Below are positions 9,771-17,618 of a stretch of DNA of 50,888 nt, in pieces. Location: contig JAIYAV010000051.1 in NCBI GenBank assembly GCA_027488855.1, positions 1 through 50,888 of the forward strand. Reading direction: 5' to 3'. Source of the stretch: Saprospiraceae bacterium. Its GTDB lineage: Bacteria; Bacteroidota; Bacteroidia; Chitinophagales; Saprospiraceae. Position numbers and translations under genes: made by a program. The notes under the pieces were generated by a model. That model saw only the letters and a list, made by a program, of their open reading frames with translations, did not search any database and had not been told where the DNA came from. Position 1 is the stretch's first letter. Every line of letters begins with the position of its first letter.

Positions 9771-10620
9771 CGGCGGTATAAAAATAGCCCAGCGGGTATT
9801 TTGAGGGAGAAGTGATATTCAAAATATTACTTCGAATAGGTGCAGGTGGCGGGTTGCCTACTACACTCAAACCCTGGTTTCCAGTCTGGGTAAACAGATT
9901 ATAAAGATAATCAAAATAGCCTTTTGTAATCCCCAATTGTTGTACAGTGACTCTATCTCCGAGTTTGATTCGTACTTCTTCGTTGGGGTTGACTCGGCGG
10001 CTAGTCTGTCCGTCAAAAAAGACATCAGATAAAATGAGCGTACGATTGTTGCCTCGGTCCGGTACGATGAAAATGGTATCGTTGACTAACACTCGATAGT
10101 AGTAAAAGTTGGCCACACCAGCTGGATCAGCTACATCTAGTCTTACAAAATAGCCTTCATCTGTGATGGAAGTTTCCTGCTCGTAAGCATAGTATATACT
10201 GTCAATCTTAGGCGCTGCTTGAATAATACTACTGCCTTGGTAGCGGTCACCATTCCAATCAATGGTAAGAGTGAAATTTTCCCCTACTTCGGGCTGGATG
10301 TCTAATCCTTCGTACCAACCGTTGCCCATGTATTTGAGCTTCCACGCCTTCCTTCCATTGTCTACTTTCACAGTGGCATTTTCTACCACAGAGGGCTGTT
10401 CTTTCGACAAGTAGGGAATTGTAGAAGTCAGCCGAATACGCTGAGGCTGTTTGGGTCGCACTTCGTTTCGTTCAATTCCACCTTCGATGACCAATCGGGG
10501 CGTGGTCTGGCTCACGTTCAGTTCATCAGTGACTACCTTTTCACACGAAAAAGCAAAAACAATGAACAGATAGGCCGCAACTTTATAGGTTGTACCCCAC
10601 TGAAAATGATAATTAAGCAT
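9739..10620 (-). CDS. DUF4249 outer-membrane lipoprotein
   Basis: A 293-residue lipoprotein with leader AAYLFIVFAFSC, the lipidated Cys being residue 26. The body matches DUF4249 (PF14054) in length and pattern: RLVIEGGI early, an Ig-like N-terminal domain, then YYYRVLVNDTIF and a C-terminal NPPPAPIRSNI element. DUF4249 proteins are encoded beside TonB receptors across Bacteroidota and probably act as surface partners or lids, by analogy with SusD; the substrate is unknown. Only 5 bp separate it from the receptor gene, and its 3' end overlaps the kinase start, so receptor, lipoprotein and two-component system look like one transcript. Confidence 0.85.
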   Translation of the reverse strand: MLNYHFQWGTTYKVAAYLFIVFAFSCEKVVTDELNVSQTTPRLVIEGGIERNEVRPKQPQRIRLTSTIPYLSKEQPSVVENATVKVDNGRKAWKLKYMGNGWYEGLDIQPEVGENFTLTIDWNGDRYQGSSIIQAAPKIDSIYYAYEQETSITDEGYFVRLDVADPAGVANFYYYRVLVNDTIFIVPDRGNNRTLILSDVFFDGQTSRRVNPNEEVRIKLGDRVTVQQLGITKGYFDYLYNLFTQTGNQGLSVVGNPPPAPIRSNILNITSPSKYPLGYFYTADVSEKSVFIQ

Positions 10621-10625
10621 ATTGA

Positions 10626-13031
10626 TTAGAATTTGAAGTTGTAAGAAACACTTGGGATGATTGGAAAAAATGCAGTTTTAACGGCCTCGGTCGTACCTGT
10701 TGCCAATTCCACATCGTTCACCTCACTGATTTCCCGGAAAAAAATAGACGCAGCGTTGAGCCGGTTGTAAACATTGATGATGCTGAAAACCCATTGTCCC
10801 TGCGAACGCGACGTTTTACGGGGATTTAGCGTAGCCGACAGATCAAGACGGTGGTAAGCGGGTAGTCTTCCTCCATTGCGACTACTGAAATCGGCGACAA
10901 CCAAACCGTTGCTGTTGTACTTCCCGGATGGGTAAGTAACTGGGCGGCCTGAACCAAAAATGAAGTTACCGCCTAATTCCCAGCGACCAGGCAGTTTATA
11001 AAAACCTACTAGGTTGATTTGGTGGCGTTGATCACTATTCGTGGCGTACCATTGATTGTTGTTGATGCCTGTGATTTTTGACTGAGATTGAGCAAGCGTG
11101 TAGCTTAGCCAGCCGGTCAGTCGACCTGAATTTTTACTGATTTGTAACTCGGCTCCATAGGCTCTTCCCTTACCTTTGGCTATCTGTGATTCGATGTTCT
11201 CATTGAACAGTAAATCCGCACCGTCCACAAAATCAGTCAGGTTATTGAGCCGTTTGTAATAAATTTCAAAACTGATTTCATAGGCATTTTTTTTCTCCGA
11301 GAAGAAATAGCCAAGGGCAAGTTGGTCGGCATTTTGGGGACGAATGTAAGGCCCACTTGGTGTCCAAATGTCAAGGGGAGTAGGTGAAGTGGTATTGGAA
11401 ATCAAATGTATATATTGATAGGTTCGGTTATAACCTAATTTTATAGCGTTTTGTGGATCTACTAAATAGCGTAATGATAGTCGAGGTTCAATGCCATTAT
11501 CCGAAGAGATGAGCTCGTTGGGGCCGTAGTTTCGCGTGCCAATTTGGGCATTTTGTAAATAGGCATTATACTTGGCGTCGTAGCGTAGTGGTGTCCCAGT
11601 TTCATATTGACGGATGTTTTCAGCACCAAGCCGAAAAAAGTTAGACCATCTAAGACCGTACTGAAATGATAGCTTCGGACTGATTTTTTGCTCGTTGTCA
11701 ATGTAGAACGCTACTTCAGAGGCATGGTTTGCTTGAAAGGTCTTTTCTTTAATGGGTGAATTCTTGAGTGGGATGATTTGCCCAGGCTTAAAAGTGTAAT
11801 ACACCGCGTCTACTCCAAATTTTATTGTGTTTCGATCGTTCAAATAAAAAGTAGCGCGTGGACGCAAGTTGAAATTATTGATGTCCGAGCGCCACGAAAA
11901 TTCATAACCTGAGCGCAAATTGTCGAGGGTGTAGTCGTACTGACTAGCAATAAGGGAGGTTTGGAAAAACCATTTTTCTCCCGCCGAACTCGTCCACCTG
12001 AGCGTCCCAGAGGCGTTACCCCACTTTGCCCCTACTAAACCAGGTAATTTGAAATTATCACGCCCAAAATACCCAGATAAAAAGAGCTTATTGCGGTCGT
12101 TGATTGCAATGTTCGTTTTTAGATTAAGGTCGTAAAAATATAGTTTATTGTCTCTAAACTCTTTACTGAGCTGGGCAAAAGCGTCTACGTACGAACGCCT
12201 TCCAGCGATCATGAATGAGCCTTTACCTACACCTTCGGTATTTTTTGCTATAGGGCCTTCCAGTAATACACGACTCGAGATTAGCCCTATCCCTGCACTG
12301 CCTCCAAATTTTCGGTTATTCCCTTCTTTCTGACGTATATCCAATACTGATGACAAACGCCCACCGTACATGGCCGGAACCCCCCCTTTATACAACTTTA
12401 CATCCTTTAAAGCATCAGCGTTGAATACGGAAAAAAGACCGAATAGGTGGGTAGCATTATAAATCGTAGCTTCATCTAACAGAATCAAATTTTGGTCAGC
12501 TCCACCTCCGCGCACGTTGAATCCAGAGGATGCTTCGCTGGTGCTTGATACGCCGGGTAGTAGTTGAATCGCCCGGAGTACGTCGGCTTCTCCAATTACT
12601 GCAGGTAATTGCTTGATGGTCTGTACACTGAGCGTTTTTACGCCCATCTCTACGCTTTGCACTTGTTCATTGGCGTTGGCCTTAACGACTACTTCTGCCA
12701 GCTCAACACTAGCTTCAGTCATGTCAACAGCTAAAACCTGGCTTGCAAGGAGGTTGATGTCTAGTGAATAAGATTCAAAGCCTACGTAAGTGAACACCAA
12801 ACGGTGTTCTCCTTCAGGTAAGGTAACTGAGAAAAACCCATACTCATTGGTAACTGTACCTTCTTTTTCGTCAGCGATCAGGGTAACACCAATCAGCGTT
12901 TCTCCGTTGCGCTTATCTTTAACATAACCACTGATCGTATGTTTTTTTTGCGCAAAAATATCGCTTGGAATAGTGTAAAAGAGTAGCAAAAGGAGTGCAG
13001 GAAGCACAGATGAAAACTTTAATTTGTTCAT
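10626..13031 (-). CDS. TonB-dependent receptor with carboxypeptidase-like domain
   Basis: An 801-residue outer-membrane receptor. I start at MNKLKFSSVL because a signal peptide follows directly (LPALLLLLFYTIPSDIFA-QK); an in-frame ATG 21 codons upstream would spoil it. Residues ~30-120 are a CarboxypepD_reg-like domain (HTISGYVKDKRNGETLIGV). A plug domain follows (about 140-235; GFNVRGGGADQNLILLDEATIYN), then a 22-strand-type barrel ending in SVSYNFKF with the terminal Phe used for barrel assembly. It imports an unknown ligand with TonB/ExbBD energy. The pairing with DUF4249 and a kinase/regulator pair suggests regulated uptake. An inverted repeat covers its likely promoter. Confidence 0.93.
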   Translation of the reverse strand: MNKLKFSSVLPALLLLLFYTIPSDIFAQKKHTISGYVKDKRNGETLIGVTLIADEKEGTVTNEYGFFSVTLPEGEHRLVFTYVGFESYSLDINLLASQVLAVDMTEASVELAEVVVKANANEQVQSVEMGVKTLSVQTIKQLPAVIGEADVLRAIQLLPGVSSTSEASSGFNVRGGGADQNLILLDEATIYNATHLFGLFSVFNADALKDVKLYKGGVPAMYGGRLSSVLDIRQKEGNNRKFGGSAGIGLISSRVLLEGPIAKNTEGVGKGSFMIAGRRSYVDAFAQLSKEFRDNKLYFYDLNLKTNIAINDRNKLFLSGYFGRDNFKLPGLVGAKWGNASGTLRWTSSAGEKWFFQTSLIASQYDYTLDNLRSGYEFSWRSDINNFNLRPRATFYLNDRNTIKFGVDAVYYTFKPGQIIPLKNSPIKEKTFQANHASEVAFYIDNEQKISPKLSFQYGLRWSNFFRLGAENIRQYETGTPLRYDAKYNAYLQNAQIGTRNYGPNELISSDNGIEPRLSLRYLVDPQNAIKLGYNRTYQYIHLISNTTSPTPLDIWTPSGPYIRPQNADQLALGYFFSEKKNAYEISFEIYYKRLNNLTDFVDGADLLFNENIESQIAKGKGRAYGAELQISKNSGRLTGWLSYTLAQSQSKITGINNNQWYATNSDQRHQINLVGFYKLPGRWELGGNFIFGSGRPVTYPSGKYNSNGLVVADFSSRNGGRLPAYHRLDLSATLNPRKTSRSQGQWVFSIINVYNRLNAASIFFREISEVNDVELATGTTEAVKTAFFPIIPSVSYNFKF

Positions 13032-13039
13032 AACGAATT

Positions 13040-13068
13040 CTTTAATGACAAATGTAAAGTCATTAAAG
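13040..13068 (-). promoter_or_regulatory. Inverted-repeat operator over the TonB receptor promoter
   Basis: CTTTAATGAC (13040-13049) and GTCATTAAAG (13059-13068) are perfect 10-bp inverted arms with a 9-bp spacer. On the minus strand the spacer and arm contain TACATTTG (13056-13049), an exact TAnnTTTG -7 element, about 20 bp from the chosen ATG. I see no good -33 element at 19-21 bp, which fits a promoter needing an activator. The binding protein is unknown. Confidence 0.5.
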
Positions 13069-13183
13069 CTTGGGGACATCTTTATTCTGATCAACCTGGA
13101 TTATTTCCGATAAGGTCGATTAAAATGGGGATGGATGGATTACGCCCATTGTCAAAATGCTAAAAATCATTAGGAAACCTCTT

Positions 13184-13701
13184 TCAATAAAAAGAACTTC
13201 TTTCAATGGGGCAAGTTGTACATCTTAATGACCCTGGCTGTTTGGTGACCTCATCATATTTTACAAATATCGGCGTGATCCCCCTGTCAGCTATAAGATT
13301 TCCTAATCTTTGACTCCCATCTTTCATGATCACTTTTGTAGGTGAAATTGAAAATGAATTAATCAAGATTTGGCTTGTTTCTAACTTAGTCGCTTCTATC
13401 AAGTCAAAGTGATCTTCTAGCCATTGTAATGATTTCTTTTCAAAACAATGTGGATAAAAAATTGCAGTATTTTCTCCAACAATGTTGAATTTTGTATCTA
13501 AATGAATCAATCAATAAGGTGCTGCTGTTCTTCAATTACTACTTTATAATCATAAGCGCTTACTTTATTTTTAATGAATTGAAAAAATACGTTTGGTTCA
13601 AAAACGGATTTGATTTCATTCCATCTCAGACGCCAAGGATTGGCATAGCATAAGATCACTTTTTTGAGTATCCCAATTTCTGAATCTACATTTACTTTCA
13701 T
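13184..13701 (-). pseudogene. Internally deleted amidinotransferase (DDAH/ADI-like)
   Basis: Two partial frames resemble one dimethylargininase/arginine-deiminase-type amidinotransferase. The first (13701-13507, starting MKVNVDSEIG) has the N-terminal GILKKVILCY...W signature and ends QQHLID-stop. The second (13510-13184) has the C-terminal half: HLDTKFNIVGEN with the probable catalytic His, then RCTTCPIER with the probable catalytic Cys. The middle of the family fold (roughly 100 residues with the substrate-binding acidic residues) is missing at the junction near 13505-13511, and the second frame could start only at TTG. I read this as an internal deletion plus frameshift. No intact copy is in the window. 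Confidence 0.7.
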
Positions 13702-13705
13702 TATA

Positions 13706-13951
13706 TTAAGATTTATTTGCATTAGTGAAGGTGGTTTTGAAAAACAATTTGATTTTTTGCCAAAACTCTTTACCTAAAATCAAAATGGACAAAGCGAAAC
13801 TGCCTTCACTAATAATGAGCAAAGCTGCATTAATGGTAAGAATTCGTGAAGTCCCTTCTATACAGAATGGAATGATTAAAATGCTTCCTAGTGATAGGAA
13901 AGACAGTCCTAAAAGGATAAAACCTAAAATTTTTACTTTGTTTAAATTCAT
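13706..13951 (-). CDS. Small two-helix membrane protein (transporter-suffix-like)
   Basis: An 81-residue protein with two hydrophobic segments (ILGFILLGLSFLSLGSILI and INAALLIISEGSFALSILILG) followed by GKEFWQKIKLFFK. This layout, ending in LGKE plus a basic tail, resembles the transporter-suffix-domain proteins, whose function is unknown. It ends 4 bp before the start of the broken amidinotransferase, so it was probably co-transcribed with it. Assignment rests on pattern only. Confidence 0.5.
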   Translation of the reverse strand: MNLNKVKILGFILLGLSFLSLGSILIIPFCIEGTSRILTINAALLIISEGSFALSILILGKEFWQKIKLFFKTTFTNANKS

Positions 13952-14039
13952 GAGTATTGCTTTTTATCATTTACAACGATGCAAAGTTACTCATTGAAAA
14001 ATTTGGAATGATTGACCCAAGGTCAATAAATAGGCACAA

Positions 14040-14606
14040 TCACTTAATGATTGCTCTGATTCTACTTAATCTTTCAGCAGATATATTTAGGTATGAAGCA
14101 ATGATTTTTAATGGAACTTCTTGTAGCAGTCTCGGGTAGTTGTTTAGTATTTTTTCATAACGTTGGGCAGCATTCAAAGTGGCTATGTCTTTCAGTTTAG
14201 ATTCTAATTGCACGATATAGCTTTCCATAAACCTCGAGTCAAACTCTGAAAACCAAGGATGTTTTTCCATGGCTTCTGAATAGTTATTGTAGTTGAGGTA
14301 AAGCAATTCAACATCCGTTACAGCAAGAATGCTCTCGGCACTCTTTGTCTGATACGTAAAACTATGAAACGAAAAAACGATATCTCCAGCCAAGTAAATA
14401 TCAGATGTAACATCTTTGTCAGCATAGTCAAAACTCTTTACAATTACTCCTTTTGTGATGATATAAACATCTCTACAAATTTGTCCTTCGGACAGCAAGT
14501 AGCTATTTTTCTTTATACTTTTCTCTAGAAACAGCGACTTAATAATGTTTGCCTTATCCGAGTCGATTGAACTTAAAAAATTAAAATAATCCAAGTTGTC
14601 TTTCAT
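14040..14606 (-). CDS. Crp/Fnr-family transcription regulator
   Basis: A 188-residue regulator starting at MKDNLDYFNF; an in-frame ATG 12 codons upstream (14642) lies inside a repeat element and is less likely. Residues ~15-115 form a cyclic-nucleotide-binding-type barrel (KKNSYLLSEGQICRDVYIITKGVI), a long helix follows, and the C-terminal helix-turn-helix ends with IIASYLNISAERLSRIRAIIK. No cysteine cluster for an Fe-S centre and no clear cAMP phosphate-binding arginine motif are visible, so the ligand is unknown. The gene reads toward the small membrane protein and broken amidinotransferase, which it might regulate. Confidence 0.85.
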   Translation of the reverse strand: MKDNLDYFNFLSSIDSDKANIIKSLFLEKSIKKNSYLLSEGQICRDVYIITKGVIVKSFDYADKDVTSDIYLAGDIVFSFHSFTYQTKSAESILAVTDVELLYLNYNNYSEAMEKHPWFSEFDSRFMESYIVQLESKLKDIATLNAAQRYEKILNNYPRLLQEVPLKIIASYLNISAERLSRIRAIIK

Positions 14607-14612
14607 ACTACG

Positions 14613-14715
14613 CAAAAATAAATGTTTATTTCCTTGAGCCAAAGGAATAGATAAGACACATAAAATGAAACGTTTACTTATCTAATCCTTTGGCAAAATA
14701 CAACATTTTTTCCCT
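14613..14715. repeat. Palindromic repeat element, copy 1
   Basis: The inner arms GCCAAAGGAATAGATAAG (14638-14655) and CTTATCTAATCCTTTGGC (14677-14694) pair at 17 of 18 positions around a 21-nt loop ending AAATGAAACGTTTA. Outer arms continue the pairing imperfectly (AATGTTTATTT on the left against AAATACAACATT on the right). The same element, with a loop sharing its last 14 nt, recurs at 36176-36291. It lies between the RraA-like gene and the Crp gene, both on the minus strand, where it could act as a terminator. It may be a REP- or MITE-like mobile repeat; no direct repeats at its edges are clear. Confidence 0.8.
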
Positions 14716-14742
14716 CATTACACAATGACGGATCTTTTCAAC

Positions 14743-15486
14743 TCAAAAATACCCGCCCTTCTCCGTAATCGATTGAATGGTCTCCCCAGCATTTACCCAA
14801 CCGAAAATTACCTTTTCGTTTTCCTTGATTTCCTCCGCTCGGATCAGCACCTCGTAAGCAATATCGCGGGGTACAATCAACACGCCGTCAATGTCGCCCA
14901 GTACCACATCTCCGGGCTTGATGATGACGTCGTCGATTTGCAATGCGGTTTGGAAATGGGTGATCAGGCAACGACCCAGGCTCCCGTTGGAAATGCGGTG
15001 CTTGTAAAAAACGGGGAAATTTGCATCCAAAATTTGGTGGGTATCCCGGATACCGCCATCAATACAAGCGGCTTTCACCCCCTTCCCTTTGGCCGTAGCC
15101 GTCATTACACCTCCCCAAAGGGTTCCTTTTTCATCCTTGCTGGTGTCCCAAATGACGAAGGAATTTTCGTGCATGGCGTCGAGCATTTGGGTGCGGAACT
15201 CCATCTCGCCACTGATTATTGCACTAGGGGCACTTTTCACGGTAAAGGCAAAACCCGCCACCGTGTGGTATTCGCGCAAGGGCAAAATGCGATTGGGCAA
15301 GGCCTGATTCAGGAGACAAAATTCCCGGAGCACATCGTTCACTGCACCAGTGTACAGTTCTTCAAAACGGGTAAGTAGTTCGAGATCAGCGATGGGGAAA
15401 ACCTTGCTAGATATGTATTCTCGCTCTTCGATCACTTTTTCGAGATTCATCATCCCCACTTCTTTTCTAAGTTGGTTTGAACTCAT
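14743..15486 (-). CDS. RraA-like protein (possible class II aldolase)
   Basis: A 247-residue member of the RraA-like / HMG-CHA aldolase fold (PF03737). The region WGGVMTATAKGKG...IDGGIRDT contains the G-X20-R-D pattern that in aldolases positions pyruvate and a divalent metal. The acidic residue normally three positions after that Asp is Gln here (RDTHQ), so a canonical HMG/CHA aldolase call is not safe. It is the last gene of the utilisation operon, 4 bp after the SMP-30 gene. That context argues for a sugar-acid role, such as cleaving a 2-keto-3-deoxy acid, rather than RNase E regulation; this is inference. Confidence 0.75.
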   Translation of the reverse strand: MSSNQLRKEVGMMNLEKVIEEREYISSKVFPIADLELLTRFEELYTGAVNDVLREFCLLNQALPNRILPLREYHTVAGFAFTVKSAPSAIISGEMEFRTQMLDAMHENSFVIWDTSKDEKGTLWGGVMTATAKGKGVKAACIDGGIRDTHQILDANFPVFYKHRISNGSLGRCLITHFQTALQIDDVIIKPGDVVLGDIDGVLIVPRDIAYEVLIRAEEIKENEKVIFGWVNAGETIQSITEKGGYF

Positions 15487-15490
15487 GACT

Positions 15491-16345
15491 TTATTTTTTT
15501 TGGGTTAATGTATTCAATAATTTTTGGCCAAGGGCTTCGGTTGGATAGCTCAGGATCAAACCCTGCTCGGCCTCGGTAATGACCAGTCCCCAGCGCCCAC
15601 TGGGGTCAAAGGCACAATTGGTTGGGTTTTGGGCGGGAAGTAAAATTTGTTCCAGCACTTCCCCATCTGGATTGACAATCCGAATCGAGCCAGTGCCATA
15701 CACCGCGACGTACAACAATTGTTCCTGGTCAAAAGCCATACCATCGGGGCCGCCGGGGCCAGTAGGGCCACCGATGTTGCACCAGGGTTGCACTTGTTCC
15801 CAGGTGCAGGTATTGGCATCCCATTGGCCTTTCCAGAGGCGATGTTGATACGTTTCCGCAATGATCAGCTCGGTGCCATCGGCATTAAAAGCAAGCCCAT
15901 TGGGAAAGTAGAGCCCTTCGGCAATTTTTTTGACCTGAGCATCGGGCGTGCGTACACAAACGTAACCCGTGGGTGCTTGCCGGGAGTCCCCGGGGCAGGT
16001 AAAAACCAAATTGCCCACTGCGTCAAAGGCCAGGTCATTGGGTTTGTTCAAAGCTTGCTGCTCCACGGCACTGACCAGGGTTTCACATTGTTGATTCGCG
16101 GGGTCAAAACGGCGGATCGCATTGAGTTCCGCGTCGCAAAACCAAATCTTACCTGCGGGGTCGATGGCGATGCCATTGGGGCTGCCTCCCACCTCAAAGC
16201 GTTGCAGTTGCTCGTTCTGAATCCGTACCAAACTGGCACCTTTCAATTCCACGGCCCACAAGCTGCCGTCGGGCGCAAAAGCCGGTCCCTCGGGGAAACG
16301 AAGCCCGCTAGCCAGAGTATGGAAATGGGTTGAAGTTGTTTTCAT
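15491..16345 (-). CDS. SMP-30/gluconolactonase-family lactonase
   Basis: A 284-residue six-bladed beta-propeller of the SMP-30/Gluconolactonase/LRE family. The start MKTTSTHFHT is chosen because it precedes the conserved opening LASGLRFPEGPAF. An upstream in-frame ATG would overlap the MFS gene. Characteristic segments are FPEGP (metal-binding Glu), KPNDLAFD with the conserved Asn-Asp, YFPNGLAF and GPDGMAF. Such enzymes hydrolyse aldono-lactones using one divalent metal. No signal peptide is visible, so it should be cytoplasmic. Its place between the transporter and RraA-like genes fits opening of a lactone made by the SDR of the same operon. Confidence 0.85.
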   Translation of the reverse strand: MKTTSTHFHTLASGLRFPEGPAFAPDGSLWAVELKGASLVRIQNEQLQRFEVGGSPNGIAIDPAGKIWFCDAELNAIRRFDPANQQCETLVSAVEQQALNKPNDLAFDAVGNLVFTCPGDSRQAPTGYVCVRTPDAQVKKIAEGLYFPNGLAFNADGTELIIAETYQHRLWKGQWDANTCTWEQVQPWCNIGGPTGPGGPDGMAFDQEQLLYVAVYGTGSIRIVNPDGEVLEQILLPAQNPTNCAFDPSGRWGLVITEAEQGLILSYPTEALGQKLLNTLTQKK

Positions 16346-16364
16346 GCCTGATGCTGTTTTGGAT

Positions 16365-17618
16365 TCATTCCTGATCTTTAGTAAAGAACCAAGTGGCGGC
16401 CACTCCAATTAAAGCAGCCCCCAACACGTACATGACCGAGAGGTAGGAAAGCCCCGTGGATAGTCCCAGTGTTGGCTTCAATGCCCCCAAAAGGTAGGGC
16501 GAAGTGGCACCCACCAAGAAGGCACACATCAGCATAAGTCCGTAAGCGGTGGAGCGGATTTTTTCGGGAACCACTTCGTACAAGGACGCCACGATGTTGG
16601 AATCGTACCAACCTCGGAATACCCCAAAGGCAAAAAGAGCCCCATAAGTCATCACTTGGCTGCTGTTTACACTCATCCAATAAATGAATGGTGCGCCCAA
16701 CAGTAGCCCTAGTGCCTGTACCCAGAGACGGCTTTTGCGGGCCCGTTTGGCATAGCTATCTGCAATTTTTGCACCACTCAAAACACCCAAAAAAGCGCCC
16801 AGGTGGTGGTAAAACAGTGAAGAAAACCCCGCCTCCGCCAGCGACAACTGAAATTTTTCTGCCAAAAAAGAAGGCATCCAGGTCAGGTAGCCTACGTTGA
16901 CAAAAACCATACAGCCAAAGGCCAGGGTCAGCAAAACTACCGTGGGTTTGCGCACGATGAGTAAGGCCGTGGGGAGGATACCCGTGGCTGAAGCATCAGT
17001 AGTTCCGGCCAGTGCAGCCAGTTGGGGTTGATCTTTGGGCAAGCGTTTAAAAATCAAAATCGCCAGGATGATGCCAAAACCGCCAAACAAAAAGAAAGCT
17101 TTTTGCCAGCCATAATGCTCACCCACATAACCCGCAATCAGGCCGCTTAAAATGATGCCCGCGTAAACGGCAGTTTGGTGGATGGACAACACAAAGGCCC
17201 GGTTTTGCGGGTATTTTTCACCCAAAAGCGCATTGGCTGGTGGTGCGTAAAAAGCCTCCCCTCCCCCGGTGGCAATGCCTCGCAATAGGATGAATTGCCA
17301 AAGGGTGCTGCAAAATCCGGTAGAGAGCGTTGACAAAGACCAGAACAGCAGCGCAAACCCAATGATGTTGCGCCGCGAAAAACGATCGCCTACAAAACCC
17401 GCCAGAGGAACCAACAACCCATAAGTCCATACCAAAGCCGAGGCGATCAGGCCCAGTTCCCCATCACTCAAGCCCAGATCCTGACGGATCAAAGGCAGCA
17501 CCACGCTAAAAATTTGCCGATCGGCTTGATTGACGAAAAAAGCCAACCACAATAAAATCAGCAGTTCCCAGCGGAAGGGGGCTTGAGGTCTGTTCAATAC
17601 TCCGGTTGTTTGATTCAT
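16365..17618 (-). CDS. MFS transporter (ACS/hexuronate-like)
   Basis: A 417-residue major-facilitator protein with about 12 hydrophobic segments. The first helix carries FFVNQADRQIFSVVLPLIRQDLGLS, and the cytoplasmic loop 2-3 motif appears as GFVGDRFSRRN. This resembles the anion:cation symporter group that takes up hexuronates and aldonates, consistent with UxuA in the same operon, but specificity cannot be read from sequence. The start ATG overlaps the stop of the GH2 gene by 4 bp, implying coupling. It would move released sugar or sugar acid across the inner membrane. Confidence 0.88.
   Translation of the reverse strand: MNQTTGVLNRPQAPFRWELLILLWLAFFVNQADRQIFSVVLPLIRQDLGLSDGELGLIASALVWTYGLLVPLAGFVGDRFSRRNIIGFALLFWSLSTLSTGFCSTLWQFILLRGIATGGGEAFYAPPANALLGEKYPQNRAFVLSIHQTAVYAGIILSGLIAGYVGEHYGWQKAFFLFGGFGIILAILIFKRLPKDQPQLAALAGTTDASATGILPTALLIVRKPTVVLLTLAFGCMVFVNVGYLTWMPSFLAEKFQLSLAEAGFSSLFYHHLGAFLGVLSGAKIADSYAKRARKSRLWVQALGLLLGAPFIYWMSVNSSQVMTYGALFAFGVFRGWYDSNIVASLYEVVPEKIRSTAYGLMLMCAFLVGATSPYLLGALKPTLGLSTGLSYLSVMYVLGAALIGVAATWFFTKDQE

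Noticed and set aside
14613-14620. TATTTTTG as promoter of the Crp/Fnr gene at 14606
   Set aside because: It lies only 6 bp before the likely ATG and inside the palindromic repeat; a leaderless start here is not supported by anything else.
14743-15486. Calling the RraA-like protein a regulator of RNase E
   Set aside because: Its operon consists of sugar-acid and glycan genes, and most RraA-like proteins outside Enterobacteria are not shown to bind RNase E.
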